Of a DNA stretch of 33,366 nt, positions 1 to 7,628 are shown one piece after another (the first letter of the stretch is position 1; the number at the start of each line of letters is the position of its first letter). The stretch lies in assembly GCA_910578215.1 (NCBI GenBank), contig CAJTPH010000040.1, positions 1-33,366 on the forward strand. The letters are read 5' to 3'. A program made the position numbers and the translations under genes. The notes under the pieces are model-generated. The model was given only the letters and a program-made list of their open reading frames with translations. It ran no database searches and was not told where the DNA came from. This stretch comes from an uncultured Acetatifactor sp. (GTDB taxonomy: Bacteria; Bacillota; Clostridia; Lachnospirales; Lachnospiraceae).

Positions 1-1
1 G

Positions 2-349
2 GAGGGAGCGGCGCCCTGCGACGCCTACACAGAAGAACTGGACAAGGCGGTGAGGACGGCGAGGGAGCACAGGGAATGGAGGCGCGAATACATGAAGCTG
101 GAAGTGATGAGATGGGACATGAGGAGAGAGGGAAGGGCTGAGGGAAGAACGGAAGTACTTATAAGCCAGTTATACCGGAAAATTAAAAAGGGAAAGACAC
201 TTGAGGAAATAGCGGAGGACCTGGAGGAGGAAGCAGACAAAATAAAACCTATTTATGATATGGTGGTCAAATATCTTCCAAATTATGAACCGGAGAAAAT
301 TCTGGAAAAATTAAATGACAAGGACTTGCTGTTCATTAATAAAGATTGA
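2..349 (+). CDS. Rpn-family (PD-(D/E)XK) nuclease, C-terminal part only
   Basis: The reading frame is open to the left edge of the window, so only the last ~115 residues are present; the GTG at 50 is internal. The visible part has the pattern typical of the tail of Rpn / PD-(D/E)XK transposase-like nucleases: an AREHREWRREYM segment followed by a charged helix with repeated 'REGRAEGR' spacing and a short Leu/Lys-rich tail (KGKTLEEIAEDLEEE) that resembles a small helical domain. Rpn proteins are DNA nucleases that promote RecA-independent recombination and are common in several copies in Clostridia. The catalytic core would lie outside the window, so activity cannot be judged. A strong terminator follows, so it is not part of the downstream operon. 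The family assignment is recognition of pattern, not a search. Confidence 0.65.
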   Translation, partial: EGAAPCDAYTEELDKAVRTAREHREWRREYMKLEVMRWDMRREGRAEGRTEVLISQLYRKIKKGKTLEEIAEDLEEEADKIKPIYDMVVKYLPNYEPEKILEKLNDKDLLFINKD

Positions 350-374
350 TTTCAGCTGTTAATGAATATAAGAG

Positions 375-418
375 AAGCTGTTGCCCGGCTTATTTTTAGC
401 CGGTGCGGCAGCTTTTTT
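375..418 (+). terminator. Rho-independent terminator after the nuclease gene
   Basis: The arms 375-390 and 398-413 form a long stem (AAGCTG, inner mismatches, then CCGGCT pairing with AGCCGG and CAGCTT) around a TATTTTT loop, and the stem runs into a T-tract at 412-418. It separates the nuclease gene from the injection-system operon. Confidence 0.85.
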
Positions 419-442
419 GTGGTGTGTGTCGGAATAATTTAT

Positions 443-521
443 ACCGCAAAATTTAGAGATTTCAACAATCTTACTACTAAATAATAGTAAATATTTTATG
501 TGTCGAATTTTGTGGTAAAAT
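443..521 (+). promoter_or_regulatory. Likely promoter/operator region of the eCIS operon
   Basis: This 350-632 gap is much more A+T-rich than the flanking genes. At 513-521 there is an extended -10 sequence (TG-G-TAAAAT) with only a weak -35. An imperfect 11-bp inverted repeat (ACCGCAAAATT at 443-453 and AATTTTGTGGT at 506-516) flanks it; the second arm overlaps the -10, and the arm centres are about 63 bp apart, near six helical turns. A further 6-bp inverted repeat TTACTA/TAGTAA sits at 471-490. Promoter and operator roles are inferred from sequence only. Confidence 0.4.
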
Positions 522-632
522 GTTGAAAAATGTAAAATATTGTAAACGAAGTTTTTACTTTGGCAAAGGCAGATCAGGCATATTCATGCCAGCATCCAAA
601 TTGACGGGCTGCCGGCAGTACGGAGGATTTGT

Positions 633-2324
633 ATGATATATGAATCGGAAGCATCGGAAATAACCTTTATAAAAAATCATTATTATCCAGGAAAGCTTTT
701 GTGTGCCAGCGATTTTTTAAGAGAGCAGGAGTATGGGAACAGAAAACTGGAGTTTATCAATCGCAAATTTCACGGCTGCGGGATTATTGAAGGTCTTGAC
801 GTCCGGGCGGAGGAGGACGGCACCCTGCATATCTCCCAAGGAAGCGCAATCGACCCATGTGGAAGAGTTCTTATAGTGCCGTCGGAAACAACGGTAAACG
901 CAAGGAAGCTGGAAGGGATGACGGAGCGCGACTTTATTTTGGGAATCCGGTATGCGGAGAGGACGATAGATTGGGAAACAAGCTATCTGGAGCCGGAAAA
1001 GCCGTCCCGGGGGGCAAGGCTGGAGGAAGCCTTTGCATTGAAGGCTTACACATGGGAGGAATGGAAAAGCCTGAAGGCGTCGGAGAATGAAGGAATGAGG
1101 ATGCTCACGGAAGAAAAGGTTCTGTTTCGGGACGGGCATGTCAGGCTTGTTGTCATGGCGCCCAGGGCGGTGCCGTCGGACAGTATTTTCAAATGCCGCA
1201 TACAGGCACGGGTTCAACCCGGTGACACCGGAGGAATCAAATGGAGCTGTACGGCAAGGCTTCAGGGAGCATTTTTTGCGGAATCGGGGCAGGCGGTTCG
1301 GCGGCTGGAGGGGGAAGAAAATTTATTGTCAGGCACCGTTATGCGCGAGTGGGAAATCTGTACGGAGGAAAACAGAAAGCTTCCGGTCACATTGGAGCTG
1401 ACCCATCTGAAAATCAAATCAGGGAATACTGCAGAGAAGGAGCTTGAGACCTGCCAGCTGCAAATTCAGACCGCTCCGTCGTATGAAGATATCGTAAAAG
1501 AGTATCTGTGGAGAAAGAATAAAAGGCCCGCCGGAAAACGGCAAAAGGAGGTATTTGAACAAGAGGCTTCGGCGGCAGGGGAAAGGCCGGGGCAGGAGGC
1601 TGACTGGCTGCCGCTTGCGTACATAAGGGTACGGGAAGGGGAAAAAGGCGGACAACCTGTTTTTGCCGTATCAGGGGAAAAGGATGTGCGTTTTCCGGCA
1701 TTCTGTCAGGCATGGGAGCAGGCGTACAGGCATGAGGCAGAGAGCAACGGTATAGTTGACATCAGATGGCGGGGGCTGTTAAAGGTGCTGCTGTCGTCCC
1801 TCTCATCTTCGTCCCGGCCTTGTGAAACGCAGCCGTCTCCACCCCGCGGACCTCTGCCGCCTCACCAGCAGGAGCCGCTGCCGCCGCTGCCCCGGTACGG
1901 GCTGTCAAGGGAGCAGGTACTGGAGCTGATCGGGGAGCAGATAGAGGGGAAAAGAGAAAAATATATCCGCAGGGGAGTTACGGTAATCTCTGTTCCAAAG
2001 CGATACCGGAAGGGACGGACTCTGTATTCGGAGGAAATTGCCCACGGTTTTCCCGGTGAGGAGGTGTTTCTCTGGTGCGGCAGGGTTTTGGAGGAAAAAA
2101 ATTACGCTTATTGGAGTCGGGAAAAGATGAGGTATTCTGTACTTACCGGAGCGGAAGGCTTATTTCCCGATTCGGGGGACAGCGGCTGGAAAATTGACAA
2201 ACAGGCGGTAAGACAAAATGTGAAGGACGGAACCTTTCAGGTTGCGCTGACGCTGTCAAAGGGCCGCAGGAGGAATCGGAGCAGGGAGGTTGCCATTTCA
2301 TGGATAGCGGTGAAAACCATTTAG
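633..2324 (+). CDS. eCIS-associated 563-aa accessory protein
   Basis: First gene of the injection-system operon, with a GGAGG ribosome site at 622-626 ahead of ATG 633. The N-terminus carries a pattern I associate with proteins encoded beside eCIS baseplate genes: YYPGKLL, then DFLREQEY, then NRKFHGCGIIEGLDV within residues ~17-58. The middle is mostly beta-type sequence. A proline-rich linker (PSPPRGPLPPHQQEPLPPLP) near residue ~410 separates a C-terminal domain of ~150 residues that begins with YGLSREQVLELIGEQIEGK. No signal peptide, membrane segment or catalytic motif is seen. A structural or loading role in the baseplate/tail is inferred from position and the N-terminal pattern. Because no separate fibre or effector gene is visible, its C-terminal domain could be a receptor-binding or cargo part, but nothing in the sequence shows this. 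The end overlaps the next gene by 25 bp. Confidence 0.6.
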   Translation: MIYESEASEITFIKNHYYPGKLLCASDFLREQEYGNRKLEFINRKFHGCGIIEGLDVRAEEDGTLHISQGSAIDPCGRVLIVPSETTVNARKLEGMTERDFILGIRYAERTIDWETSYLEPEKPSRGARLEEAFALKAYTWEEWKSLKASENEGMRMLTEEKVLFRDGHVRLVVMAPRAVPSDSIFKCRIQARVQPGDTGGIKWSCTARLQGAFFAESGQAVRRLEGEENLLSGTVMREWEICTEENRKLPVTLELTHLKIKSGNTAEKELETCQLQIQTAPSYEDIVKEYLWRKNKRPAGKRQKEVFEQEASAAGERPGQEADWLPLAYIRVREGEKGGQPVFAVSGEKDVRFPAFCQAWEQAYRHEAESNGIVDIRWRGLLKVLLSSLSSSSRPCETQPSPPRGPLPPHQQEPLPPLPRYGLSREQVLELIGEQIEGKREKYIRRGVTVISVPKRYRKGRTLYSEEIAHGFPGEEVFLWCGRVLEEKNYAYWSREKMRYSVLTGAEGLFPDSGDSGWKIDKQAVRQNVKDGTFQVALTLSKGRRRNRSREVAISWIAVKTI

Positions 2325-2860
2325 ACAGTGAAATTCTTTTGACAGAAAACGCTCTCCTGGAGCTTTTAAAGAAAAAGCTCTGCCCCGGATATGTGCGGGA
2401 CAGGGATGCCGTTATGCTGACGGCGCCCTGGGAGGACGGGGACTTCCGGGTGGGAGTCTACCTGTATGATATACAGGATTATTCTGTTGTTGTTACCGAG
2501 GGCAGCGTAAATGATGAGGAGAGACGTTTTCCGCCGAAGGCGGTAGAACTGTTTTATATGATCTTCTGCAATGAGAAGCATCGCTTTGGCGGCGTGCGGA
2601 GGGAACAGTCGCACGCAATCCTGAACGAGATTATTCGTTTGGCGTATGACAACCCCATATTGCGCAGAGAGGACGGGGAAAACGTCCAGATATCCTTTTT
2701 GAGAGAGAATGCGGAGTTTAAGCTCCGGCTGTGGGGCAGCTTTAACCAGCCGCTCCAGCCGGCGGCGTATATAAAGGCAGTGCCTGTGCTGATTGCGTCT
2801 GCCAGAAGCCGGAAGGCGGCAAGGGTAAAGGAACAGGTGGTCGATGTAGGAAGAATGTAG
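2300..2860 (+). CDS. DUF4255 / Pvc16-type tail cap (terminator) protein
   Basis: A 186-aa protein of the Pvc16 N-terminal (DUF4255) family. Members form the cap or tail terminator on the distal end of tube and sheath in PVC/Afp particles. Matching features are an N-terminal helix (ENALLELLKKKL), a beta strand of the form RVGVYLYDIQDYS, a 'FPPKAVELFYMIFC' strand/helix segment, and the C-terminal LWGSFNQPLQPAAYIKAVPVLI stretch that family members share. Length fits a single-domain member. The start ATG 2300 has a GGGAGG site at 2284-2289 and lies inside the previous gene, which indicates translational coupling. Family placement is confident; the cap role is carried over from studied homologues. 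Confidence 0.8.
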   Translation: MDSGENHLDSEILLTENALLELLKKKLCPGYVRDRDAVMLTAPWEDGDFRVGVYLYDIQDYSVVVTEGSVNDEERRFPPKAVELFYMIFCNEKHRFGGVRREQSHAILNEIIRLAYDNPILRREDGENVQISFLRENAEFKLRLWGSFNQPLQPAAYIKAVPVLIASARSRKAARVKEQVVDVGRM

Positions 2861-2891
2861 GGATCAAAGAGAGCTATTACAGGTATTTGAG

Positions 2892-3275
2892 ATGAAACCA
2901 ATTATCATTCAGGGAACCCCATTAAAATGCAGCTTTGGAAATGCTCCTGCGCCGATTATGGTATTGCCGGATAAAAAGGTCAATTCCATGCTTCCGGTGG
3001 CGGTGAAGTCGGATCATGTCCCATTTTTGAATATACTGCCCTTTGGCATGTGTTCCAATCCGGCAAATCCCATGGTGATTGCGGCAACGGCCGCGGCGAT
3101 GGGCGTGCTCACGCCTGTCCCTTGTATTCCCTGTACGGCGCAAGATTGGACAGGCGCCTGCGGAAGGGTTAAAATCAAGGGAAAGGAAGCCATCAATATG
3201 GATTCCCGTCTGCAATGCCTTTACGGGGGATGCATTCAGGCGGCGGCGCCCATGCAGCCCCAAGTCCTGGCATAA
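2892..3275 (+). CDS. DUF4280 PAAR-like spike-tip protein
   Basis: A 127-aa protein of the DUF4280 (PAAR-like) family. The diagnostic core is FGMCSNPANPMVIAATAAA followed by GVLTPVPCIPCTAQDW, close to the family consensus, and the N-terminus (MKPIIIQGTPLKCSFG) is also typical. PAAR-like proteins sit as a small cone on the trimeric spike, sharpening it and in some systems carrying effectors. Six or more cysteines (in SKCSF-like, MCS, PCIPC, ACG, QCLYGGC positions) may bind a metal or form a compact fold. No toxin domain is fused to it: the protein ends within the PAAR-like domain. It is part of the operon, 31 bp after the cap gene, but lies far upstream of the spike gene it should bind. Confidence 0.85.
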   Translation: MKPIIIQGTPLKCSFGNAPAPIMVLPDKKVNSMLPVAVKSDHVPFLNILPFGMCSNPANPMVIAATAAAMGVLTPVPCIPCTAQDWTGACGRVKIKGKEAINMDSRLQCLYGGCIQAAAPMQPQVLA

Positions 3276-3371
3276 GGGCATTTTGAGGGACGGTTGAAAG
3301 CTGCAGCCTGAAAATAATCAAGGCTGAATAATATTATTTTATGGCCGCGGATGTCGGCGGAAAGGAGAACT

Positions 3372-5498
3372 ATGGCAGAATATTTATCACCCGGCGTATA
3401 TGTGGAAGAATATGATTCCGGGGTCAAGGCAATGGAGGGGGTGGGCACAAGCACGGCGGGCTTTGTGGGTATGGCGCAGAAGGGGCCTGTCAGGGGGCTG
3501 CCCGTGCTCATCACCAGCATGGCAGATTACCGGCGGCGCTTTGGGGGCTATCTATCGCAGCAGGGATACGGGGAGCTGCGCTTCCTGCCCTATGCGGTGG
3601 AGCAGTTCTTTAACAACGGAGGTTCTGCCTGCTATGTAATGCGGGTCTGTCCCGGGGATGCAAAGGCGGCCAAGGTCAGCCTTGCGGGAAGCAAAAACGG
3701 CGGCAGCGGCAGTGACAAGCCTTTTCTTACCCTGGCAGCCGCCAGTCCCGGCGTCTGGGGCAACAATATTCAGGTGAGATTTACCCCGTCCCTGAAAAAC
3801 AGGGTCAGGCTTTGTGAGAGCGTAGATGTGACCGCCGCCTTTGAGGTGGAAAAAGCCGAGGGGTATCAGGCGGGGGATATGGTGTGCCTGCAGTACAGGG
3901 CGTTACGGGATACAGGGACCAAGGACGCAGACACGGGGGATACAGGGTCAAAGGGCGCGGATACAGAAGATAAAAATGTAGAAGATACAGGTACAAAAGA
4001 TACAGACACAAAAGAAACAGATACAAATGATAAAAAAGTAATAGATATAGATACAAAGGATGCAGATACAAATGAGACAGATACAAATGATAAAGAAGTA
4101 ATAGACGTAGATACAAAAGATGCAGATACAAATGATAAAGAAGTAATAGACGTAGATACAAAAGATGCAGATACAAATGATAAAGAAGTAATGGACATAG
4201 ATACAAAAGATACAAATGCCGGGCATACAGGAGGCAAAAACCCGGGGGAGGGGGCGTCGCCGCAAACGGCAGCTTCGGCTGTTTCTTACATTTTTGCCAT
4301 AGTGGAAAAGAATGAGGGCGGTAAAATCACCCTGAAACAGCAGGGGGCGGCGCCCCGGGACGCAAAGGCGGAGTTTTTATATCTTGCGGAGTGGGAGCTT
4401 ATCGTTTCGGATGATTCGTCGTCGGAGCAGTACGAAAATGTGTCCTTTAACTCAGACCGCACTAATTTTGTCCCGTATGCGGTGTTAAAGTCCCGGTTGA
4501 TCACCGCCGAGGCGCATATGAATCAGTACGCCTCGGGGGTGTTCGAGGGAAAGCTTACGGATGTGCAGGAGCCTTCATTCACTGTCAGTCTTGAGGGCGG
4601 GGAAGACGGTACGATAAAGCTTACCAATAAGGAAATGGATGTAGACCTGTATAAGGGTATGGACGGTTCGCCTGACCAGAGGTCGGGGCTGCAGGCGTTC
4701 AAGACGCTTTCGGATGTAAGTATCATGGCAATTCCTGGAATTACAAATACATCCGTACAGAGCGAGCTTGTCAGCCACTGTGACAACCTGAAAAACCGTT
4801 TTGCCATTCTGGATATGCCTCTTGAGTATAAGGACGTATCCGAGCTGCAGGAATTTCGTGAAAATGTAGACAGCAGCTATGCGGCAATGTATCATCCCTG
4901 GCTGCAGTGCTATGATTCTCTGGCAAGGAGGAATGTATTTCTGCCGCCGTCGGGCGCCGTGGCGGGTATCTATGGGCGCACGGACAATTCCAGGGGCGTA
5001 CATAAGGCTCCGGCAAACGAGGTGGTGAGAAACTGCACGGGACTGTCCGTCAGATATAACGAAGCGGAACAGGGTAAGCTCAATCCCAGAGGAATCAATC
5101 TGATCCGTTCCCTGCCGGGGCAGGGTATCAGGGTCTGGGGCGCAAGGACCTGTTCCGGCGACGGTAACTGGAAATATGTCAATGTGAGAAGACTGTTTAT
5201 TTTTATTGAGGAATCCATCAAGGCTAATACAAACTGGGTTGTGTTTGAGCCTAACGATGAAATGCTCTGGTCCAGGGTAGAGGGTACGATCCGGGTGTTC
5301 CTTACGACACAGTGGAGAAACGGAGCGCTTGTGGGCTCCACGGCGGACGAGGCATTCTTTATCAACATAGGAAAGAGTACCATGACCGAGGATGATATTT
5401 TAAACGGAAGGCTTATCTGCGACATAGGAGTAGCGCCGGTGAGGCCCGCGGAATTTGTCATTTTCCGTATTACCCAGAAGATGGAAAACGCACAATAG
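3372..5498 (+). CDS. Contractile tail sheath protein with Asp/Thr-rich insert
   Basis: A 708-aa phage-tail-sheath family protein, the contracting outer cylinder of the particle. The N-terminus (MAEYLSPGVYVEEY) and the C-terminal sheath domain (GTIRVFLTTQWRNGALVG, then DIGVAPVRPAEFVIFRI) are classic. The central part has FAILDMPLEYKD and PSGAVAGIYGRTD, as in eCIS sheaths. I chose ATG 3372 because AAAGGAGA stands just ahead of it, over an in-frame ATG at 3351. Residues ~180-300 are a very hydrophilic Asp/Thr/Lys-rich insert built partly from 15-residue tandem repeats (see repeat at 4020-4214); such inserts would be expected to project from the sheath surface. The insert is A+T-rich compared with the rest of the gene, which suggests recent repeat expansion. 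Sheath identity is near certain; the role of the insert is unknown. Confidence 0.95.
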   Translation: MAEYLSPGVYVEEYDSGVKAMEGVGTSTAGFVGMAQKGPVRGLPVLITSMADYRRRFGGYLSQQGYGELRFLPYAVEQFFNNGGSACYVMRVCPGDAKAAKVSLAGSKNGGSGSDKPFLTLAAASPGVWGNNIQVRFTPSLKNRVRLCESVDVTAAFEVEKAEGYQAGDMVCLQYRALRDTGTKDADTGDTGSKGADTEDKNVEDTGTKDTDTKETDTNDKKVIDIDTKDADTNETDTNDKEVIDVDTKDADTNDKEVIDVDTKDADTNDKEVMDIDTKDTNAGHTGGKNPGEGASPQTAASAVSYIFAIVEKNEGGKITLKQQGAAPRDAKAEFLYLAEWELIVSDDSSSEQYENVSFNSDRTNFVPYAVLKSRLITAEAHMNQYASGVFEGKLTDVQEPSFTVSLEGGEDGTIKLTNKEMDVDLYKGMDGSPDQRSGLQAFKTLSDVSIMAIPGITNTSVQSELVSHCDNLKNRFAILDMPLEYKDVSELQEFRENVDSSYAAMYHPWLQCYDSLARRNVFLPPSGAVAGIYGRTDNSRGVHKAPANEVVRNCTGLSVRYNEAEQGKLNPRGINLIRSLPGQGIRVWGARTCSGDGNWKYVNVRRLFIFIEESIKANTNWVVFEPNDEMLWSRVEGTIRVFLTTQWRNGALVGSTADEAFFINIGKSTMTEDDILNGRLICDIGVAPVRPAEFVIFRITQKMENAQ
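4020..4214 (+). repeat. 45-bp in-frame tandem repeats in the sheath gene (4 copies)
   Basis: Copies lie at 4020-4064, 4080-4124, 4125-4169 and 4170-4214, with a 15-bp partial unit between the first two. The second and third copies are identical or nearly so. Each unit encodes DTNDKEVIDVDTKDA or a close variant. Related Asp/Thr motifs without regular period extend upstream to ~3910. Since 45 is a multiple of three, copy-number change keeps the reading frame. Confidence 0.95.
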
Positions 5499-5506
5499 GG
5501 AAGATG

Positions 5507-5661
5507 CGGAACATTCCTTCCCCGCAAAGGGGCGTTGGAGGGAAGATGCGGAACTGGAAACAGCTTCGGAGCGGAAACGCCCGGAAGGAATTTCAGCCGA
5601 AGAAGTCGGCGGAACATTCCTTCCCGCAAAGGGGCGTTGGAGGGAAGATGCGGAACTGGAA
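5507..5661 (+). repeat. Direct repeats with hairpins between sheath and tube genes
   Basis: Two near-identical copies at 5507-5559 (53 bp) and 5610-5661 (52 bp) differ by one C in a C-run. A third partial copy (GGAAGATGCGGAAC) begins next to the sheath stop. Each full copy can fold: CCCC-GCAAA-GGGG inside an outer CTTCCC/GGGAAG arm. They fill the 178-bp gap between the two most highly needed structural genes. A role in mRNA stability or differential expression is inferred only. Confidence 0.85.
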
Positions 5662-5676
5662 TAGGAGGAACAATGT

Positions 5677-6108
5677 ATGGCAATGGTATATCCTTTTAAG
5701 AAATATAATTACGAAGTTACAATTGACGGCAAATCGGTGGGCGGCTTCTCCGAGGTCAGCGCGCCGGACATTTCCTCTGACCCTATCGAGTACAGGGAGG
5801 GTAATTTTACGGTAAACACGGTGGGAAAGCAGCCCGGGCTTGTGAAATACGGAAATATTACGCTGAAGTGGGGAATGACCAGCTCGGTGGAGCTGTACAA
5901 TTGGATGAAGGAAGTGGAAGGGGGAACCGTCAACCGCAAGACGGTGGTAATCAGCCTTCACGACGATACACAGGCGGAAATTGCCAAGTGGACCGTAATA
6001 TCGGCCTGGCCAACCAAATATACGGCGCCGGATTTCAATGCCACCAGCAATGAAGTGGCGGTAGAAACCCTGGAGCTGGCCCACGAGGGCGTAACCCGTG
6101 ATAAATAA
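5677..6108 (+). CDS. Inner tube protein (gp19/Hcp-like, Pvc1-type)
   Basis: A 143-aa protein of the T4 gp19-like tail-tube family, which stacks as hexamers to form the rigid inner tube. Typical features are NYEVTIDGKSVGGFSEVSAPDI at the start, IEYREGNF, PGLVKYGNITLKWGMT and a C-terminal VAVETLELAHEGV strand pair. Length is exactly that of eCIS tube proteins. It follows the sheath gene, as in Afp/PVC, and is preceded by a strong AGGAGG at 5663-5668. No fusion or truncation is seen. Assignment is very confident. Confidence 0.95.
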   Translation: MAMVYPFKKYNYEVTIDGKSVGGFSEVSAPDISSDPIEYREGNFTVNTVGKQPGLVKYGNITLKWGMTSSVELYNWMKEVEGGTVNRKTVVISLHDDTQAEIAKWTVISAWPTKYTAPDFNATSNEVAVETLELAHEGVTRDK

Positions 6109-6151
6109 AACAGCCTCGCAGCGGCAGCGCAGAGGCGGGAAAGGAATAAAT

Positions 6152-6520
6152 ATGCTGATACAGACAGAATACGAATTTACACTTCCCAAAGGATATGTGA
6201 ATCAGGAGGGAACCATCTGCAAAAGAGGCGTCATGCGGCTTGCCACGGCGCTGGACGAGATTGAGGCAATGCGGGACCCAAGAGTGAAGCGCGATCCCGA
6301 GTATATGTCGGTAGTTTTGCTTGCCGGAGTGGTGTCAAGGCTTGAGGGAGTGGAGGAGGTGTCCGCCGAGGTGATAGAGAAGCTGTTCACGGCTGACTTT
6401 TCCTTCCTGCAGAATATGTATGAGACTGTTAATCATGCGGAGGACCCGGTGATTCAGGTACAATGTCCCCACTGCGGGAAAATATTTACGGACACCTTAA
6501 ATTTTACCCTGGGGGAATGA
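6152..6520 (+). CDS. eCIS tail-assembly protein with CxxC
   Basis: A 122-aa protein of a family commonly annotated as phage tail assembly protein and found right after the tube gene in eCIS clusters. The recognisable stretch is EYEFTLPKGYVNQEG, then GVMRLATALDEIEAMRDPRV, then VVLLAGVVSRLEGV and FLQNMYETVN. A single CPHCG pair near residue ~109 could bind metal together with a second chain or be simply structural. I chose ATG 6152, with GGGAAAGG ahead of it; an upstream in-frame ATG at 6098 overlaps the tube gene and lacks a ribosome site. By analogy with phage tail chaperones it may help load the tube or hub, which is inference. Its stop overlaps the next start (ATGA). Confidence 0.75.
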   Translation: MLIQTEYEFTLPKGYVNQEGTICKRGVMRLATALDEIEAMRDPRVKRDPEYMSVVLLAGVVSRLEGVEEVSAEVIEKLFTADFSFLQNMYETVNHAEDPVIQVQCPHCGKIFTDTLNFTLGE

Positions 6521-6693
6521 CGGTCACCGGCCGGGAGGAGCTGTTCCGGGAGATTGCCTTTATCGGTTATTATTTTCATTGGGACGAGGAGCGGATTCTG
6601 CATATGCCGGGGCTCGACAGGCGGAAATACTGCGAGGAGATCAACCGGATCAACAGGAAGATAAACGGAGAGAAGAACCTGTTCAGCCCCTGA
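6517..6693 (+). CDS. Small DUF6760-like eCIS protein
   Basis: A 58-aa protein starting at the ATGA overlap with the previous gene. It contains REIAFIGYYFHWDEERILHMP followed by DRRKYCEEINRINRKIN, a pattern I recognise from very small proteins encoded after the tail-assembly protein in eCIS loci (DUF6760). No biochemical role is known to me. The overlap implies coupled translation with the preceding gene, and the pair resembles the two-frame tail-assembly-chaperone arrangement of contractile phages (gpE/E'), though no slippery site was found to support frameshifting. Confidence 0.65.
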   Translation: MTVTGREELFREIAFIGYYFHWDEERILHMPGLDRRKYCEEINRINRKINGEKNLFSP

Positions 6694-6771
6694 GTGACGA
6701 TGCGGCATGGGTCAGGCTGCGGTTAGATAGGCCGGACGCGTGCTTTGGGTGAACAGGGAAAGGAGACACAT

Positions 6772-7203
6772 ATGGAACGGATGTCATTCCCCTTCAGAGA
6801 TCCGGTGCCCGGATACCGCTTTGCAATTTTTCTGAACGGCCTGATTATGGGCTTTCAGAAGGTTACGGGAATGAGCCGGGAGGTAGAGACGGAGGTTTAT
6901 CATGAGGGCGGACTCAATACCCAGGCTCATATTTTTCCGAAAGCCTGCGTGGGAGAGCGGGTGCTGCGCATGGAAAAGGGCGCCTACAGCGGAGGGGCGC
7001 ATATCTTCTGTATGGCGGGAGAAAGGCTTGAGGGGGTGCTGAATCTTGTGGTGATGGATAATCTTGGAAATCCGCTGAAAAGCTATAGCTTTACCGGGCT
7101 GCTGGTAAAAAAGTGGGAAGTGGGAGAACTGAGCGCGGAACAAAACAGTATTTTGATAGACAGCTTTGAGGTATGCTACGAGGATTTTTTTGTGGTGATG
7201 TAA
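6772..7203 (+). CDS. Second tube-like protein (Pvc5-type tube initiator)
   Basis: A 143-aa gp19-like protein distinct from the main tube. It has FPFRDPVPGYRFAIFLNGL, then FQKVTGMSREVETEVYHEGG and LVVMDNLGNPLKSYSFTGLL, with a C-terminal ILIDSFEVCYEDF strand. In Afp/PVC particles, extra tube paralogues form the first rings that connect the hub to the tube. This protein fits that role by sequence and by its place between the tube and the hub genes. ATG 6772 is preceded by AAAGGAGA; an upstream in-frame ATG at 6745 lacks a site. Which of the PVC tube paralogues it corresponds to is uncertain. Confidence 0.85.
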   Translation: MERMSFPFRDPVPGYRFAIFLNGLIMGFQKVTGMSREVETEVYHEGGLNTQAHIFPKACVGERVLRMEKGAYSGGAHIFCMAGERLEGVLNLVVMDNLGNPLKSYSFTGLLVKKWEVGELSAEQNSILIDSFEVCYEDFFVVM

Positions 7204-7251
7204 AGCTGCCCAGGGCGAAGGACCCCGCTTGGTCACAGAGGGATAAACGCA

Positions 7252-7623
7252 ATGATAAACACAATAATAAACAGTCAGATCAGTATCCGGGTGCAGGAGG
7301 TTCGCATCACCTCCGAGAGTATATGCAGGGATTATGCCCTTCCGGGGGGACGCCGGGCGGGCATACAGGAGAAGATCGACTGGGACCGGGAGCGGGAAAG
7401 AATGAAGACAATGCTCCTGCCCTTTGTGAAGGAGACGATAAAAAAGCAGCTGAAGGAGGAGCAGGAATATTACCGCTCCCGCCCTTCCATGGCGGCAAAG
7501 CAGCTTGAGAATACCCTTGGAAGGGGTACGCTTGAAAATATGCTTATACCGTCCGTCGCCCTGCAGGTCTATGAGAGGCTGGAGGAAAGCGTCAGGCGGG
7601 AATGGGTCAGAAAGGGCAGGTGA
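7252..7623 (+). CDS. Unrecognised 123-aa eCIS operon protein
   Basis: I do not recognise this family. It is a small, charged protein: a short beta-like N-terminus (INSQISIRVQEVRI), then a long predicted helical stretch rich in Arg, Glu and Lys (IQEKIDWDRERERMKTML to IKKQLKEEQEYY), and a second helix near the C-terminus. There is no signal peptide or membrane segment. It sits between the tube-initiator gene and the hub-adaptor gene, overlapping or abutting the latter, which is where other eCIS loci often carry small proteins of unknown role such as DUF5908; I cannot show it belongs to that family. A part in hub assembly is a guess from position. Confidence 0.7.
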   Translation: MINTIINSQISIRVQEVRITSESICRDYALPGGRRAGIQEKIDWDRERERMKTMLLPFVKETIKKQLKEEQEYYRSRPSMAAKQLENTLGRGTLENMLIPSVALQVYERLEESVRREWVRKGR

Positions 7624-7628
7624 GGAAG

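Noticed and set aside
3282..3371. Separate promoter for the sheath gene
   Set aside because: The 96-bp gap has an A+T-rich stretch (TAATAT near 3330) but no -35 at a suitable distance; only a weak AGCCT/AGGCT hairpin is present.
3910..4260. CRISPR-like array in the sheath gene
   Set aside because: Repeats are contiguous or nearly so, in frame and protein-coding, with no unique spacers of constant length.
3805..4265. Three overlapping - strand frames with Leu/Tyr/Cys or Ser/Val repeats
   Set aside because: They are the reverse reading of the sheath's 45-bp repeat array and its A+T-rich insert, which keeps all frames open by composition.
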